Assembly (NCBI RefSeq): GCF_004126535.1 | Contig: NZ_PPCV01000001.1 | Location: forward strand, 434,001-498,000 | DNA: 64,000 bases | Direction of reading: 5' to 3' | Source of the DNA: Propioniciclava flava | Lineage (GTDB): Bacteria > Actinomycetota > Actinomycetes > Propionibacteriales > Propionibacteriaceae | Part shown: positions 6,870-15,411 of the stretch, piece after piece | How the letters are laid out: every line of letters begins with the position of its first letter | Numbering within the stretch: position 1 is the stretch's first letter | Translations under genes and position numbers: made by a program | The notes under the pieces: generated by a model | Database searches by the model: none | Told to the model about the DNA's origin: nothing | The model's input: the letters and a program-made list of their open reading frames with translations, nothing else

Positions 6870-8198
6870 TCACGAAGCCGTGTAGCTGACCGTCGGATGC
6901 AGGTCGTCCGTGGGCGGCATCCAGGTGTCGGGGTCGGCATCGGCTTGATCGCCTGAACGGATGTCCTTGACCGAGGCCCCAAACCACACGTACGGAATGC
7001 CGCGGCGATCGGCATAGCGGATCTGGCGGCCGTACTTGTCAGCCTTCGGTGCCACCTCAGCCGGGATGCCGCGCGCCCGAAGACGGGCGGCAATGTCGAG
7101 GGAGGATGCACGCGTCTCCTCGGTGTCCACGGCCACGAGGACGCAGGTCGGGACCGACCGGGAAGCGGTGAACTCGCCCTTGCCAATCAGGGGCGCCAGG
7201 ATCCGGGACAGTCCGATCGAGATGCCGACGCCGGGCCAGGTGCGCTTGCCGTCGGTGGCCAGCGAGTCGTACCGGCCCCCCGAGCAGATCGATCCCAGGG
7301 AGGCGAAACCTTCCATTTCGGTCTCGTACACCGTGCCGGTGTAGTAATCCAGGCCGCGGGCGATCTTCAGGTCGGCGATGAGACGGCCCGGGACGACCGC
7401 GGATGCCGCCTCGACGACGGCAGCCAGCGCGTCGAGACCCTCGTCCAACAGCGGGTGGCTCACCCCCAGGGCCCGGACGCGGTCCACGAAGGACGTGTCG
7501 GCCGCCTGGATCGTGGCCAGGTCCAAGCAGGCTTGTGCCTGCTCAGGAGTCAGCCCCAGTTCATCGACGAGGAGACCAACCACCGCCGCGGGACCGATCT
7601 TGTCGAGCTTGTCGACCCGTTGCAGCACGGCAAGGTGATCCTCGACGCCCAATCCGCGATAGAACCCTTCGGCGAGGAGTCGGTTGTTCACGTGCATGAC
7701 CACCGGTGGCAGCCCAAATTGCGTGTGGAGCCGCTCGAAGACCTCCAGCATCACCAAGGCGACCTCGACGTCGTGGTGGGCTGCCAGCGTGTTCTCGCCG
7801 ACGATGTCGATGTCGGCTTGGACGAACTCCCGGTACCGGCCTTCTTGGGGGCGTTCGCCTCGCCAGACCTTCTGGATCTGATACCGCCGGAAGGGAAAGG
7901 CGAGGTGCCCTGCGTTCTCGGTGACATAGCGGGCGAAGGGCACCGTCAGATCGAAATGCAGCCCCAGTTGATCACCAGCACCGTCCTCGGCGTGGAGCCG
8001 ACGCACCACGTAGACCTCTTTGGTGATCTCACCCTTGCGGGTCAGGGAGTCCATCGTCTCCACCGCCCGGGTCTCGATGGGCGCGAAACCGTGCAACTCG
8101 AAGACCTCGCGCAGCATGTCTTGGACGGCCTGCTCGGCGAGGCGTCCGGCCGGGAGGAACTCCGGGAAGCCCGACAGTGGTTTGATGCGGATACTCAT
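6870..8198 (-). CDS. hisS: Histidyl-tRNA synthetase
   Basis: A 442-residue class II aminoacyl-tRNA synthetase that charges tRNA-His in the cytoplasm. Family motifs are present: FDLTVPFARYV (ATP site entry), the motif 2 region RRYQIQKVWRGERPQEGRYR, the histidine-specific LDYYTGTVYE, SGGRYDSL, and motif 3 PGVGISIGLSRI. A C-terminal anticodon-binding domain starts near residue 335. Length is normal, slightly long at the C terminus. The ATG at 8198 overlaps the stop of the upstream MBL-fold gene by four bases (ATGA), so the two are co-translated. Downstream lies the ABC-F leader. Confidence 0.97.
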   Translation of the reverse strand: MSIRIKPLSGFPEFLPAGRLAEQAVQDMLREVFELHGFAPIETRAVETMDSLTRKGEITKEVYVVRRLHAEDGAGDQLGLHFDLTVPFARYVTENAGHLAFPFRRYQIQKVWRGERPQEGRYREFVQADIDIVGENTLAAHHDVEVALVMLEVFERLHTQFGLPPVVMHVNNRLLAEGFYRGLGVEDHLAVLQRVDKLDKIGPAAVVGLLVDELGLTPEQAQACLDLATIQAADTSFVDRVRALGVSHPLLDEGLDALAAVVEAASAVVPGRLIADLKIARGLDYYTGTVYETEMEGFASLGSICSGGRYDSLATDGKRTWPGVGISIGLSRILAPLIGKGEFTASRSVPTCVLVAVDTEETRASSLDIAARLRARGIPAEVAPKADKYGRQIRYADRRGIPYVWFGASVKDIRSGDQADADPDTWMPPTDDLHPTVSYTAS

Positions 8199-8884
8199 GC
8201 CAGGTAGCCCTTGTCGAGATAGCGGTTCGTGGTGCGTTCGTGGCCCATCGTCGTGGTGGGTCCGTGGCCGGGCAGCAATGCGGCCGTATCCGGCAAGGCA
8301 AGCACCACATCGCGCAGGGTGGCCCGCATGGCGGCATCATCCCCGCCGGGCAGGTCAGTTCGACCGATGGATCCGGCGAACACCACGTCACCGGTGAAGA
8401 TCAGTTCGGTGAGTTCGGGAGCTTCCTCGAAGGGCTCGACCAGCGGCACCCGGAACAACACGCACCCGGGCCGATGCCCGGGGGCATGCTCAACGTGGAA
8501 GCTCGCCCCGGCGGCGGAGAGGGTCTCCCCACCATGAAGCAGACGCAAGTCGGCAGGCTCACGAACGTGAACCCCCAACTGCTCCACCATCTGCTGCATC
8601 TGCGGCCTGCCCGAGGTGGGGTCGGTCAGGAGCTCACGATCCAGCGCGTGTAGGTAGACCGGCACACCGAAGTGATCGGCCACGTCCGCGGCTTGCGCCA
8701 CATGGTCGATGTGCCCGTGCGTCAGCAGGACGGCCTCAACCGTGAGCCCTTGCTCGGTCACGACACGGTTGACCGACGCCAGTGCGTCCACGCCGGGATC
8801 GACTACGACGGCACGGCCTTCTGCGAAGCCGAAGATGTAGCAGTTGGCCTGCCACGGACCGGCGGGGAACGACGCGAGGAACAT
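8195..8884 (-). CDS. MBL-fold metal-dependent hydrolase (glyoxalase II-like)
   Basis: A 229-residue metallo-beta-lactamase-fold protein. The metal-binding THGHIDH motif is near residues 55-61, a second histidine lies in VEHAPGHRPGC, the bridging aspartate is in FTGDVVFAGSIGR, and the final histidine is in LLPGHGPTT. This pattern is the glyoxalase II/hydroxyacylglutathione hydrolase-like subgroup; in an actinobacterium the thiol cofactor would be mycothiol rather than glutathione, which is inference. The ATG at 8884 was chosen because the domain begins immediately with MFLASFPAG; earlier in-frame codons overlap the divergent DUF349 promoter region. The stop overlaps the hisS start, and this pairing is common in actinobacteria. 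Confidence 0.9.
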   Translation of the reverse strand: MFLASFPAGPWQANCYIFGFAEGRAVVVDPGVDALASVNRVVTEQGLTVEAVLLTHGHIDHVAQAADVADHFGVPVYLHALDRELLTDPTSGRPQMQQMVEQLGVHVREPADLRLLHGGETLSAAGASFHVEHAPGHRPGCVLFRVPLVEPFEEAPELTELIFTGDVVFAGSIGRTDLPGGDDAAMRATLRDVVLALPDTAALLPGHGPTTTMGHERTTNRYLDKGYLA

Positions 8885-8948
8885 GCTCTCCACCCTATCG
8901 GGATGGGCAGCGCACGAAGATCGGTCGTTTTCGGGCAAGATGGACGGC

Positions 8949-10193
8949 ATGAGTGACTCCGCAGGACCGGCGAGCTTCGGTCGCGTCGAGGAAGACGGCA
9001 CCGTCTACGTGACCACCAGCGACGGCGAACGCGTCGTCGGGCAGGTGCCCGATGTGAGCGCAGAGGAGGCGTTGGCCTTCTTCGTGCGCCGCTTCGAGGC
9101 GTTGGATCTGGAGATCACGTTGTTGGAGCAGCGGCTGGCCTCCGGCGCGTTGGCACCTGATGATGCGCGGCATTCCATCAAGACCCTGCGCGGCTCCGTC
9201 ACCGACGCGAACGCCGTCGGCGACCTTGCCTCCCTGGCAGCCCGGCTCGACGCCATGACTCCCAAGCTGGCCGAAGCATCCGAGGCTCGCAAGGCTGAGC
9301 GTGCCAAGCAGCATGAGGCCACGCGTCAGGCGAAGGAAGAGATGGTCGCCGAGGCGGAGAAGCTGGCGGGCGGCAACGACTGGCGCGGGGGCGTGAATCG
9401 CTTCCGTCAGTTGCTGGACGCATGGAAGGCCCTGCCCCGCATCGACCGTGCCACCGATGACGCGCTGTGGCACCGCTTCAGTTCCGCGCGAACCACCTAC
9501 ACCCGTCGGCGCAAGGCCCAGTTCGCCCAGCAGTCGGCGAAGTGGAATGACGCCAAGGCGATCAAGGAACAGATCATCGAGGAGGCCCGCGGGCTGGCCG
9601 ACTCCACCGAGTGGGGTCTCACGTCCGGCGCGTTCCGCGACCTCATGACGCAGTGGAAGGCGGCAGGCTCCGCCCAGCGCGACGCCGATGAGAAGCTGTG
9701 GGCCGAGTTCCGGGCCATCCAGGACCAGTTCTTCAATGCGCGGACGGCAGCCCAATCGGCTCAAGACGAGGAGTTCGGCGGCAACCTCGTGGCCAAGCAG
9801 GAGTTGCTGGCCAAGGCTGAAGCGGAGATCCTTCCCGTCACCGACCCCAACGTCGGCCGCTCGGCATACCGCGCTTTCCTGGAGCAGTACAACGCACTCG
9901 GCAAGGTTCCGCGCGACGCCATGCGGGGCCTCGACAATCGCCTGCGCACGCTGGAGAACGCCGTCAAGCAGGCCGAAGCTGAGGAGTGGAAGCGCACCGA
10001 CCCTGAGGCCCGGCACCGGGCAGAGGAGACGGTGGCGATGCTGAGCGCCGAGATCGGGAAGCTGCAGGAGAAGATCGCCAAGGCCGAAGCCCGCGGCGAT
10101 GCCAAGGCCGCCAAGCAGGCCGAGGACTCGATCGCCACCTACACCGTCTGGCTGGATCAGGCCAAGGCCACGCTGGCGGACTTCACGCGCTGA
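8949..10193 (+). CDS. DUF349 domain-containing protein
   Basis: A 414-residue, highly charged, mostly alpha-helical protein. Three or more DUF349 repeats are visible as W-x-x-A/G helical units: near NDWRGGVNRFRQLLDAWKA (about 140-158), TEWGLTSGAFRDLMTQWKAAG (about 215-235), and YRAFLEQYNALGKV near 310. Coiled-coil segments rich in Ala, Glu and Lys lie between them and at the C terminus (about 355-400). The family is common in actinobacteria, and its biochemical role is not established. The start at 8949 fits a divergent 64-base gap from the MBL gene. It is followed by a strong hairpin terminator, so it is probably a single-gene transcript. Confidence 0.92.
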   Translation: MSDSAGPASFGRVEEDGTVYVTTSDGERVVGQVPDVSAEEALAFFVRRFEALDLEITLLEQRLASGALAPDDARHSIKTLRGSVTDANAVGDLASLAARLDAMTPKLAEASEARKAERAKQHEATRQAKEEMVAEAEKLAGGNDWRGGVNRFRQLLDAWKALPRIDRATDDALWHRFSSARTTYTRRRKAQFAQQSAKWNDAKAIKEQIIEEARGLADSTEWGLTSGAFRDLMTQWKAAGSAQRDADEKLWAEFRAIQDQFFNARTAAQSAQDEEFGGNLVAKQELLAKAEAEILPVTDPNVGRSAYRAFLEQYNALGKVPRDAMRGLDNRLRTLENAVKQAEAEEWKRTDPEARHRAEETVAMLSAEIGKLQEKIAKAEARGDAKAAKQAEDSIATYTVWLDQAKATLADFTR

Positions 10194-10206
10194 CCACACC
10201 GGCACG

Positions 10207-10244
10207 ACGACTCGCCCCGCAGCCTCGCTGACGGGGCGAGTTGT
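10207..10244 (+). terminator. Hairpin terminator after the DUF349 gene
   Basis: ACTCGCCCCG (10210-10219) pairs perfectly with CGGGGCGAGT (10232-10241) around a 12-base loop, and the stem extends outward by about three pairs including a wobble. It starts 14 bases after the DUF349 stop. The T-run is short (TTGT), as is usual in high-G+C genomes. It may also serve the convergent relA gene. Confidence 0.75.
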
Positions 10245-10321
10245 GCGTCGGAGCCTCGCGCATCCGTGACGCGCACGGGTGGGGCGTGGTGGGAGGGCCT
10301 AGGGGCTACGCGGCCGCCCGC

Positions 10322-12610
10322 CTAGCCGGGCTTGACCCGACTGACCTCGTAGACGCCAGACACCCGTTGAAGACCGCGCAGCACCGTTTCCAGGTGGCGT
10401 GGGTCAGGGGTCTGGAAGGTCAACCGCATCGTGAAGACGTGATCCTTGGAGGCATTGGCCGACACGGACACGATGCTCATGTGCATCTCCGACAGCACAC
10501 GCGTCAGATCGTTCAACATCCCCGCCCGGTCGATGCCCTCCACCTGGACGGCGACCAGGAAGGCCGCGTCGGCCGTGGGCGCCCAGGAAACGGGAACGAT
10601 CCGTTCGGGCATCTGGCGCAGCGACGCAACGTTGGTGCAGTCGGTCCGGTGCACCGAGATGCCCTCTCCTCGCGTGACGAAGCCGATGATCGGATCCCCA
10701 GGGACGGGCATGCAGCACTTGGCCAGCTTGGTGTAGAGGTCCGGGTCGCCGTCAACCACGACGCCGGAGTGGTTCCGCGGCAGCTTGTGATGCGCGCCAC
10801 GGACCAGCAGCGCCTCGTCGATCAAGGACGCTTCGGCGGCGGCTTCGTCGCCACCGATGACGCTCACCAGTTGCGTGATGACCGCCTGGGCGCCGATGCT
10901 GCCCTCCCCCAGCGCCGCCCAGAGGCTCGGCACATCCGAGACGTGGAAGTGCTCGGTGAGGTGAGCCATCACCTCCGGGGTCAGCAGACGGGCCGCCAGG
11001 TGGCTGCGTCGCATCTGCTTGGCGAGGAGTTCCTTGCCTTGCTCAATCGCCTCATCGCGCCGCTCTCGGCTGAAGTACTGGCGGATCTTGGCGCGCGCCC
11101 GCGGTGTCTTGACGAAGTTGAGCCAGTCGCGGCTGGGGCCCGCATTCTGCGCCTTGGAGGTGATGATGTCGATGGACATCCCCATCTCCAGCGTCGAGTC
11201 CAGCGGCACCAGGCGGCCGTTGACCCGGGCCCCGATACATCGATGCCCGACCTCGGTGTGGATGGCGTAGGCGAAGTCCACGGGCGTCGAGCCAGCAGGC
11301 AAGGCGATGACGTCGCCCTTGGGGCTGAAGACGAACACCTCGTTCTTGGCGATCTCTTCGGTGAACGTGTCGAGGAACTCCCCCGAGTCCTCGGTTTCCT
11401 TTTGCCACTCCGAGATGGAGTGCACCCAGTTGATCTCGTCCCCGGCGCTCTTGCCCTCCTTGTAGCGCCAGTGCGCGGCAACGCCGTACTCCGCCTGCTT
11501 GTGCATTTCGTGCGTACGAATCTGCAGTTCGACCGGCTTACCGCCCGGGCCCAGCACCGTCGTATGCAGCGACTGGTACAGGTTGAACTTCGGCATGGCG
11601 ATGTAGTCCTTGAACCGCCCCGGCAGCGGCTTCCACCGCGCATGCAAGACGCCTAAGACGTCGTAGCACTCACGCTTGGTGTCCACCAGGACGCGCAGGC
11701 CGACCAAGTCGTAGATGTCGTAGAAATCGCGGCCCCGCACCATCATCTTTTGGTAGATGGAGTAGTAATGCTTGGGACGCCCGTACACCGTCGCCTTGAT
11801 CTTGTTCTCAGCCAGGTCTTGTTTGACTTGCTCGATCACCGTGGTGAGGTACTGGTCGCGCAGCGGGGCCCGGTCGGCGACCAGCTTGACGATCTCGGAG
11901 TAGATTTTCGGCTCGATGACCGAGAACGACAGATCCTCAAGTTCCCACTTGATCGCGTTCATGCCAAGGCGATGCGCCAACGGGGCATAAATCTCGAGGG
12001 TGTCCTTGGCGATCCGGATCTGCTTGTCTTGCCGCAGCGAACTGATCGTGCGCATGTTGTGGAGGCGGTCGGCCAGTTTGATGATCAGGACGCGGATGTC
12101 CCTGCTCATCGCGATCACCATCTTGCGGATCGTCTCGGCCTTCGCCGATTCGCCGTAGACCACCTTGTCGAGCTTGGTCACGCCATCGACCATGGTGGCG
12201 ATTTCCTCGCCGAAGTCGTGGGTCAGCTGCGCCAGCGTGTAGCCGGTGTCCTCCACCGTGTCGTGCAGCAGGGCTGCGCAAATGGTGGGCTCATTGAGCC
12301 CGAGACTGGCCAAGATGGTGGCCACGGCGAGGGGATGGGTGATGTAGGCGTCGCCGCTCTTGCGCAATTGACCGTCGTGGTATTGCTCAGACGTCCGATA
12401 GGCGCGCTCGATGAGTGCCGAGTCGACCTTCTGATGGTGGCGACGCATGGCAGCAAACAGCGGATCAAGCGCCGCGGCGCCCGAACTCTTCTGGCTTCCT
12501 AGCAGCGCGAGCATCCGGCGCATACTGCGCCGGGGCTGCTCGGGCACAACCGCGGCCAGTTGCCCCGGTACAGCATCGGCACCCGCTGGACGGCTCGTCG
12601 TGTCACTCAT
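10322..12610 (-). CDS. relA: Bifunctional (p)ppGpp synthetase/hydrolase (RelA/SpoT, Rsh)
   Basis: A 762-residue long RSH protein controlling the stringent response. The hydrolase domain carries the HD motif HDTVEDT (116-122) with an upstream HP and a downstream KLADRLHNMRT. The synthetase domain follows, with YQKMMVRGRDFYDIYDLVG, GRFKDYIAMPKFNLYQSLHT and ELQIRTHEMH. Then come a TGS domain (about 420-480, VFVFSPKGDVIALPAGSTP) and a C-terminal ACT domain (about 690-762). Both catalytic halves look intact, so it should make and degrade (p)ppGpp. It ends the minus-strand run yajC-secD-secF-apt-channel-relA. In many actinobacteria relA directly follows apt; here a channel gene lies between them. 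Confidence 0.97.
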   Translation of the reverse strand: MSDTTSRPAGADAVPGQLAAVVPEQPRRSMRRMLALLGSQKSSGAAALDPLFAAMRRHHQKVDSALIERAYRTSEQYHDGQLRKSGDAYITHPLAVATILASLGLNEPTICAALLHDTVEDTGYTLAQLTHDFGEEIATMVDGVTKLDKVVYGESAKAETIRKMVIAMSRDIRVLIIKLADRLHNMRTISSLRQDKQIRIAKDTLEIYAPLAHRLGMNAIKWELEDLSFSVIEPKIYSEIVKLVADRAPLRDQYLTTVIEQVKQDLAENKIKATVYGRPKHYYSIYQKMMVRGRDFYDIYDLVGLRVLVDTKRECYDVLGVLHARWKPLPGRFKDYIAMPKFNLYQSLHTTVLGPGGKPVELQIRTHEMHKQAEYGVAAHWRYKEGKSAGDEINWVHSISEWQKETEDSGEFLDTFTEEIAKNEVFVFSPKGDVIALPAGSTPVDFAYAIHTEVGHRCIGARVNGRLVPLDSTLEMGMSIDIITSKAQNAGPSRDWLNFVKTPRARAKIRQYFSRERRDEAIEQGKELLAKQMRRSHLAARLLTPEVMAHLTEHFHVSDVPSLWAALGEGSIGAQAVITQLVSVIGGDEAAAEASLIDEALLVRGAHHKLPRNHSGVVVDGDPDLYTKLAKCCMPVPGDPIIGFVTRGEGISVHRTDCTNVASLRQMPERIVPVSWAPTADAAFLVAVQVEGIDRAGMLNDLTRVLSEMHMSIVSVSANASKDHVFTMRLTFQTPDPRHLETVLRGLQRVSGVYEVSRVKPG

Positions 12611-12662
12611 CGAAGACCTCCCCTCGCGTGGGGTCGAGTGTAGCGCCGCTCAAGCGGCACCT

Positions 12663-13724
12663 TTACGAGGGTGTACGTTCCCGCTTCTTCACGCTGGGGC
12701 GAGCAACGACGAGTTCGTCGCCGGTCTTCAGCACGGCCACGCTCGGATCGAAGAAGTGGCGCAGCAGGCCGCCACGCACGACGCCCAAGACCCGCTCTCC
12801 GGCAATCTCTTGGGACCCCTTACCCACTTCGCTCGGGGCGACGAGGCGTTGCGCGATGTCGATGCCTTCGCCGTAGTTGAGGAGGTCTTCCATGGTGGCG
12901 CCGAGTTCGGGGCTGACGGCCGACAACCCGATGAGCCGACCCACGGCGTCCGAACTGGTGACGACACCGTCGGCCCCTGATTGACGCACGAGCGAGACGT
13001 TGTCGGCTTCCCGCACCGACACCACAAGATGGGCGTGCGGGTTGAGTTGCCGTGCGGTCAGGGTGGCCAAAATGGCCGTGTCGTCACGATTCACGGTCAC
13101 CACGATGTGCTTCGCCTTGGGTACCTCCGCGCGGCGCAGAAGATCGCGGGAGGTGCAGTCCCCCAGGAATGCCGCCAGACCGTGCCGGTTCGCGGCGTCC
13201 ACGGCAGCCTGGTTCGCGTCGACGACGACGATCCGATCAGCTTCGGCTCCGTTGCGCAGCAGCGTCGTGACGGCGCTGCGGCCCATCGTCCCGTAGCCGA
13301 GCAGCACGATGTGGTTCCGCATCTTCTTCCTCCAGCGAGCATCGATCAAAGCCCGTCGCCCCTCGTTGGCGAGGACCTCCAGCGTGGTGCCGACCAACAA
13401 GATCAAGAACGCGATCCTCAGTGGGGTCACCAGCAACGCGTTCAGCAGGCGTGCATGCTGGGAGACCGGAGTGATGTCTCCGTATCCCGTGGTGGTGACG
13501 GTGACGGTCGCGTAATAGATGGCGTCGATGAGGCTGACGCCATCATGGTTGACGTTGTCGGCATAGCTGGCACGATCCAGCCACACGATCAGCGAGTTGA
13601 CGGCGATAATCGCCAGCGCGAGGAGCGCACGCCGCGCCAGTTCCCGGACGGGATTCTTGGCAACGCGCGGCAGCCGCACCAGCGCTTGATAGCCCCACCC
13701 TGAGGTGGAGGAGCCCTCCGCCAT
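12663..13724 (-). CDS. Two-TM potassium channel with cytoplasmic RCK (TrkA-N) domain
   Basis: A 353-residue protein. TM1 lies near 31-48, the pore helix and selectivity filter at about 70-88 (TVTTTGYGDITP), and TM2 near 96-116. The RCK nucleotide-binding domain begins at about 135 with LLGYGTMGRSAV (GxGxxG) and the strand-end acid in VVVDANQ; a TrkA-C-like part may follow near 280. The layout is that of MthK-type channels gated by ligands on the RCK ring in the inner membrane. The ATG at 13724 starts two bases after the apt stop, so it is in the apt operon, and relA follows 52 bases later. Its place between apt and relA is unusual. Confidence 0.92.
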   Translation of the reverse strand: MAEGSSTSGWGYQALVRLPRVAKNPVRELARRALLALAIIAVNSLIVWLDRASYADNVNHDGVSLIDAIYYATVTVTTTGYGDITPVSQHARLLNALLVTPLRIAFLILLVGTTLEVLANEGRRALIDARWRKKMRNHIVLLGYGTMGRSAVTTLLRNGAEADRIVVVDANQAAVDAANRHGLAAFLGDCTSRDLLRRAEVPKAKHIVVTVNRDDTAILATLTARQLNPHAHLVVSVREADNVSLVRQSGADGVVTSSDAVGRLIGLSAVSPELGATMEDLLNYGEGIDIAQRLVAPSEVGKGSQEIAGERVLGVVRGGLLRHFFDPSVAVLKTGDELVVARPSVKKRERTPS

Positions 13725-13726
13725 GG

Positions 13727-14260
13727 TCAGACAGTCACCACGGCGGACAGCGTGTCGACTCCCGCACGGGCAAGGCGCTCGCGCCCACCCAGGAAGCCGA
13801 GTTCCATCAAGACCGCCACGTGCACCAGTTCGGCGCCCTGGCGCTTGATCAACTCGGCCGTGGCGCCGATCGTGCCGCCGGTGGCCAGCACATCATCGAT
13901 CACCATGACCCTTGCCCCCTGCCACAGCGCATCGCTGTGGATCGCCAGCGTCTCGTTGCCGTACTCCAGCGCGAAGCTCTGCTGATCCACCTTCCCGGGC
14001 AGCTTGCCTGGCTTGCGCACCGGGACGAACCCGGCACCCAGCTTGAGCGCCACCGGTGCGGCGAAAATGAAGCCGCGAGCCTCCATGCCCACCACCACAT
14101 CGATGGGCCCCGGAGCCAGGTCAGCCAACTCATCGATAGCCGCAGCGAAGCCATCGGCGTCCGCCAGCAGGGGGGTGATGTCCTTGAACACCACACCAGG
14201 CTTGGGCCAGTCCGGGACGTCTCGAATCAACTCGATGATGCGGTTCTGGTTGGCGTTCAT
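13727..14260 (-). CDS. apt: Adenine phosphoribosyltransferase
   Basis: A 177-residue type I phosphoribosyltransferase that salvages adenine with PRPP to AMP. The PRPP-binding motif VMVIDDVLATGGTIGAT is near 120-136, preceded by the flexible-loop region RKPGKLPGK (about 80-88) and the DVVVGMEARGFIFA strand. Length is normal for bacterial Apt. The ATG overlaps the secF stop by four bases (ATGA), so it is coupled to the secretion operon, a layout widely conserved in actinobacteria. AMP supply next to relA has suggested a nucleotide link, but that is only context. Confidence 0.97.
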   Translation of the reverse strand: MNANQNRIIELIRDVPDWPKPGVVFKDITPLLADADGFAAAIDELADLAPGPIDVVVGMEARGFIFAAPVALKLGAGFVPVRKPGKLPGKVDQQSFALEYGNETLAIHSDALWQGARVMVIDDVLATGGTIGATAELIKRQGAELVHVAVLMELGFLGGRERLARAGVDTLSAVVTV

Positions 14261-15411
14261 CGCCCATCCTTCTTACGGTCGGCGCGGGTACTGCGCTGTG
14301 GTTGGTGACGCGGCAGCGTGCTGCCGTCGACAGACCCGAACGTGGCGGGATCGACGACGGTGTGTGCCGCCGCGAGGAGCGGGGCTGAAGCCTCATGCTC
14401 GCCGGTGGTCGAGGTCGCATCCTCCGGTGCGGCAGTCGTAGAGGACCGCTCGATCCGGCGACGGTGGGCGACCAGTTCGGGTTCGCGTTCCCTCATCTGG
14501 ACATAGATCGGTGCGGCCAGGAACAGCGAACTGTAGGCGCCCGCAATCATGCCGACGAACAGGGCCAGACCCAGATCCTTCAGCGGCCCCGTCCCCAGGA
14601 CGAACACCCCCGCCATCAGCAGCGCGGCCACAGGCAGCACCCCGATGATCGTGGTGTTGATCGACCGCATCAGCACCTGGTTGATAGCCAAGTTGGACGC
14701 CGCCGCGAAGGTCCGCTTCTGCTTGGTGATGTCGCGCGTGTTCTCGCGTACCTTGTCGAAGACGACCACGGTGTCATACAGCGAGTAGCCCAAAATCGTG
14801 AGCATGCCGATGAGGGTGGCCGGCGTGAAGGCGAACTGCAGCAAGGCATAGACGCCCACGGTCAAGACGAGGTCGTGCAGCAGCGCGATGATGGCTGCGG
14901 CCGACATCTTCCAGTTGCGGAAGTAAACCCAGATCATCAAGGACACCAGCACCAGGAAGACCACGAGGGCAATCAGCCCCTTCTGGGTGATCTGTTGCCC
15001 CCAGGACGCGCCGATCAGGTTGTTCGTGACCTGCTGGCTGGGGACCCCGGCCTTGGCCGCAAGGGCTTCGGTGACGTGGTTGATTTCCTCGGCGGTCAGG
15101 GCGCGCACCTGAATGCGGACCTGGCTGTCCCCCACCGTGTTGGTCTTAATCTCGCCAAGGTCCGGCAGCCCCATACCCTGCACGGTCTCGCGATAGTCGT
15201 CTGCCGTGGTGGCGGTGACCTGCGTCGGGACGACGAACTCCGAACCCCCGGTGAAGTCGATCGACAGGTTCAGGCCCCGCACGGCGACGCCGAGGACGCA
15301 GATCGCGACGATCACCGCCGAGACGATGTACCAGCGTTTGGCGTTCTTGATGAAGTCGTAGCTGATCTCACCGGTGTAGAGCCGGTGGGCAAGCCCATGG
15401 TTCTTGCTCAT
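14257..15411 (-). CDS. secF: Protein translocase subunit SecF
   Basis: A 384-residue inner-membrane protein of the RND-like SecDF complex that uses proton motive force to pull secreted proteins across. TM1 is near 28-48, followed by the SecF signature LNLSIDFTGGSEF, a periplasmic P1-like domain to about 135, then five more TM helices with ILGYSLYDTVVVFDKVREN, the conserved SecF TM4-TM5 motif. The C-terminal 70 residues are a hydrophilic, low-complexity cytoplasmic tail, as in actinobacterial homologues. The ATG overlaps the secD stop by one base (TGATG), and the stop overlaps apt by four bases. Confidence 0.97.
   Translation of the reverse strand: MSKNHGLAHRLYTGEISYDFIKNAKRWYIVSAVIVAICVLGVAVRGLNLSIDFTGGSEFVVPTQVTATTADDYRETVQGMGLPDLGEIKTNTVGDSQVRIQVRALTAEEINHVTEALAAKAGVPSQQVTNNLIGASWGQQITQKGLIALVVFLVLVSLMIWVYFRNWKMSAAAIIALLHDLVLTVGVYALLQFAFTPATLIGMLTILGYSLYDTVVVFDKVRENTRDITKQKRTFAAASNLAINQVLMRSINTTIIGVLPVAALLMAGVFVLGTGPLKDLGLALFVGMIAGAYSSLFLAAPIYVQMREREPELVAHRRRIERSSTTAAPEDATSTTGEHEASAPLLAAAHTVVDPATFGSVDGSTLPRHQPQRSTRADRKKDGR

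Noticed and set aside
12645-12658. GCCGC-TCAA-GCGGC hairpin between the channel gene and relA as a terminator
   Set aside because: Five pairs only and no T-run; relA is expected to be read through from the same transcript, so no terminator is claimed.
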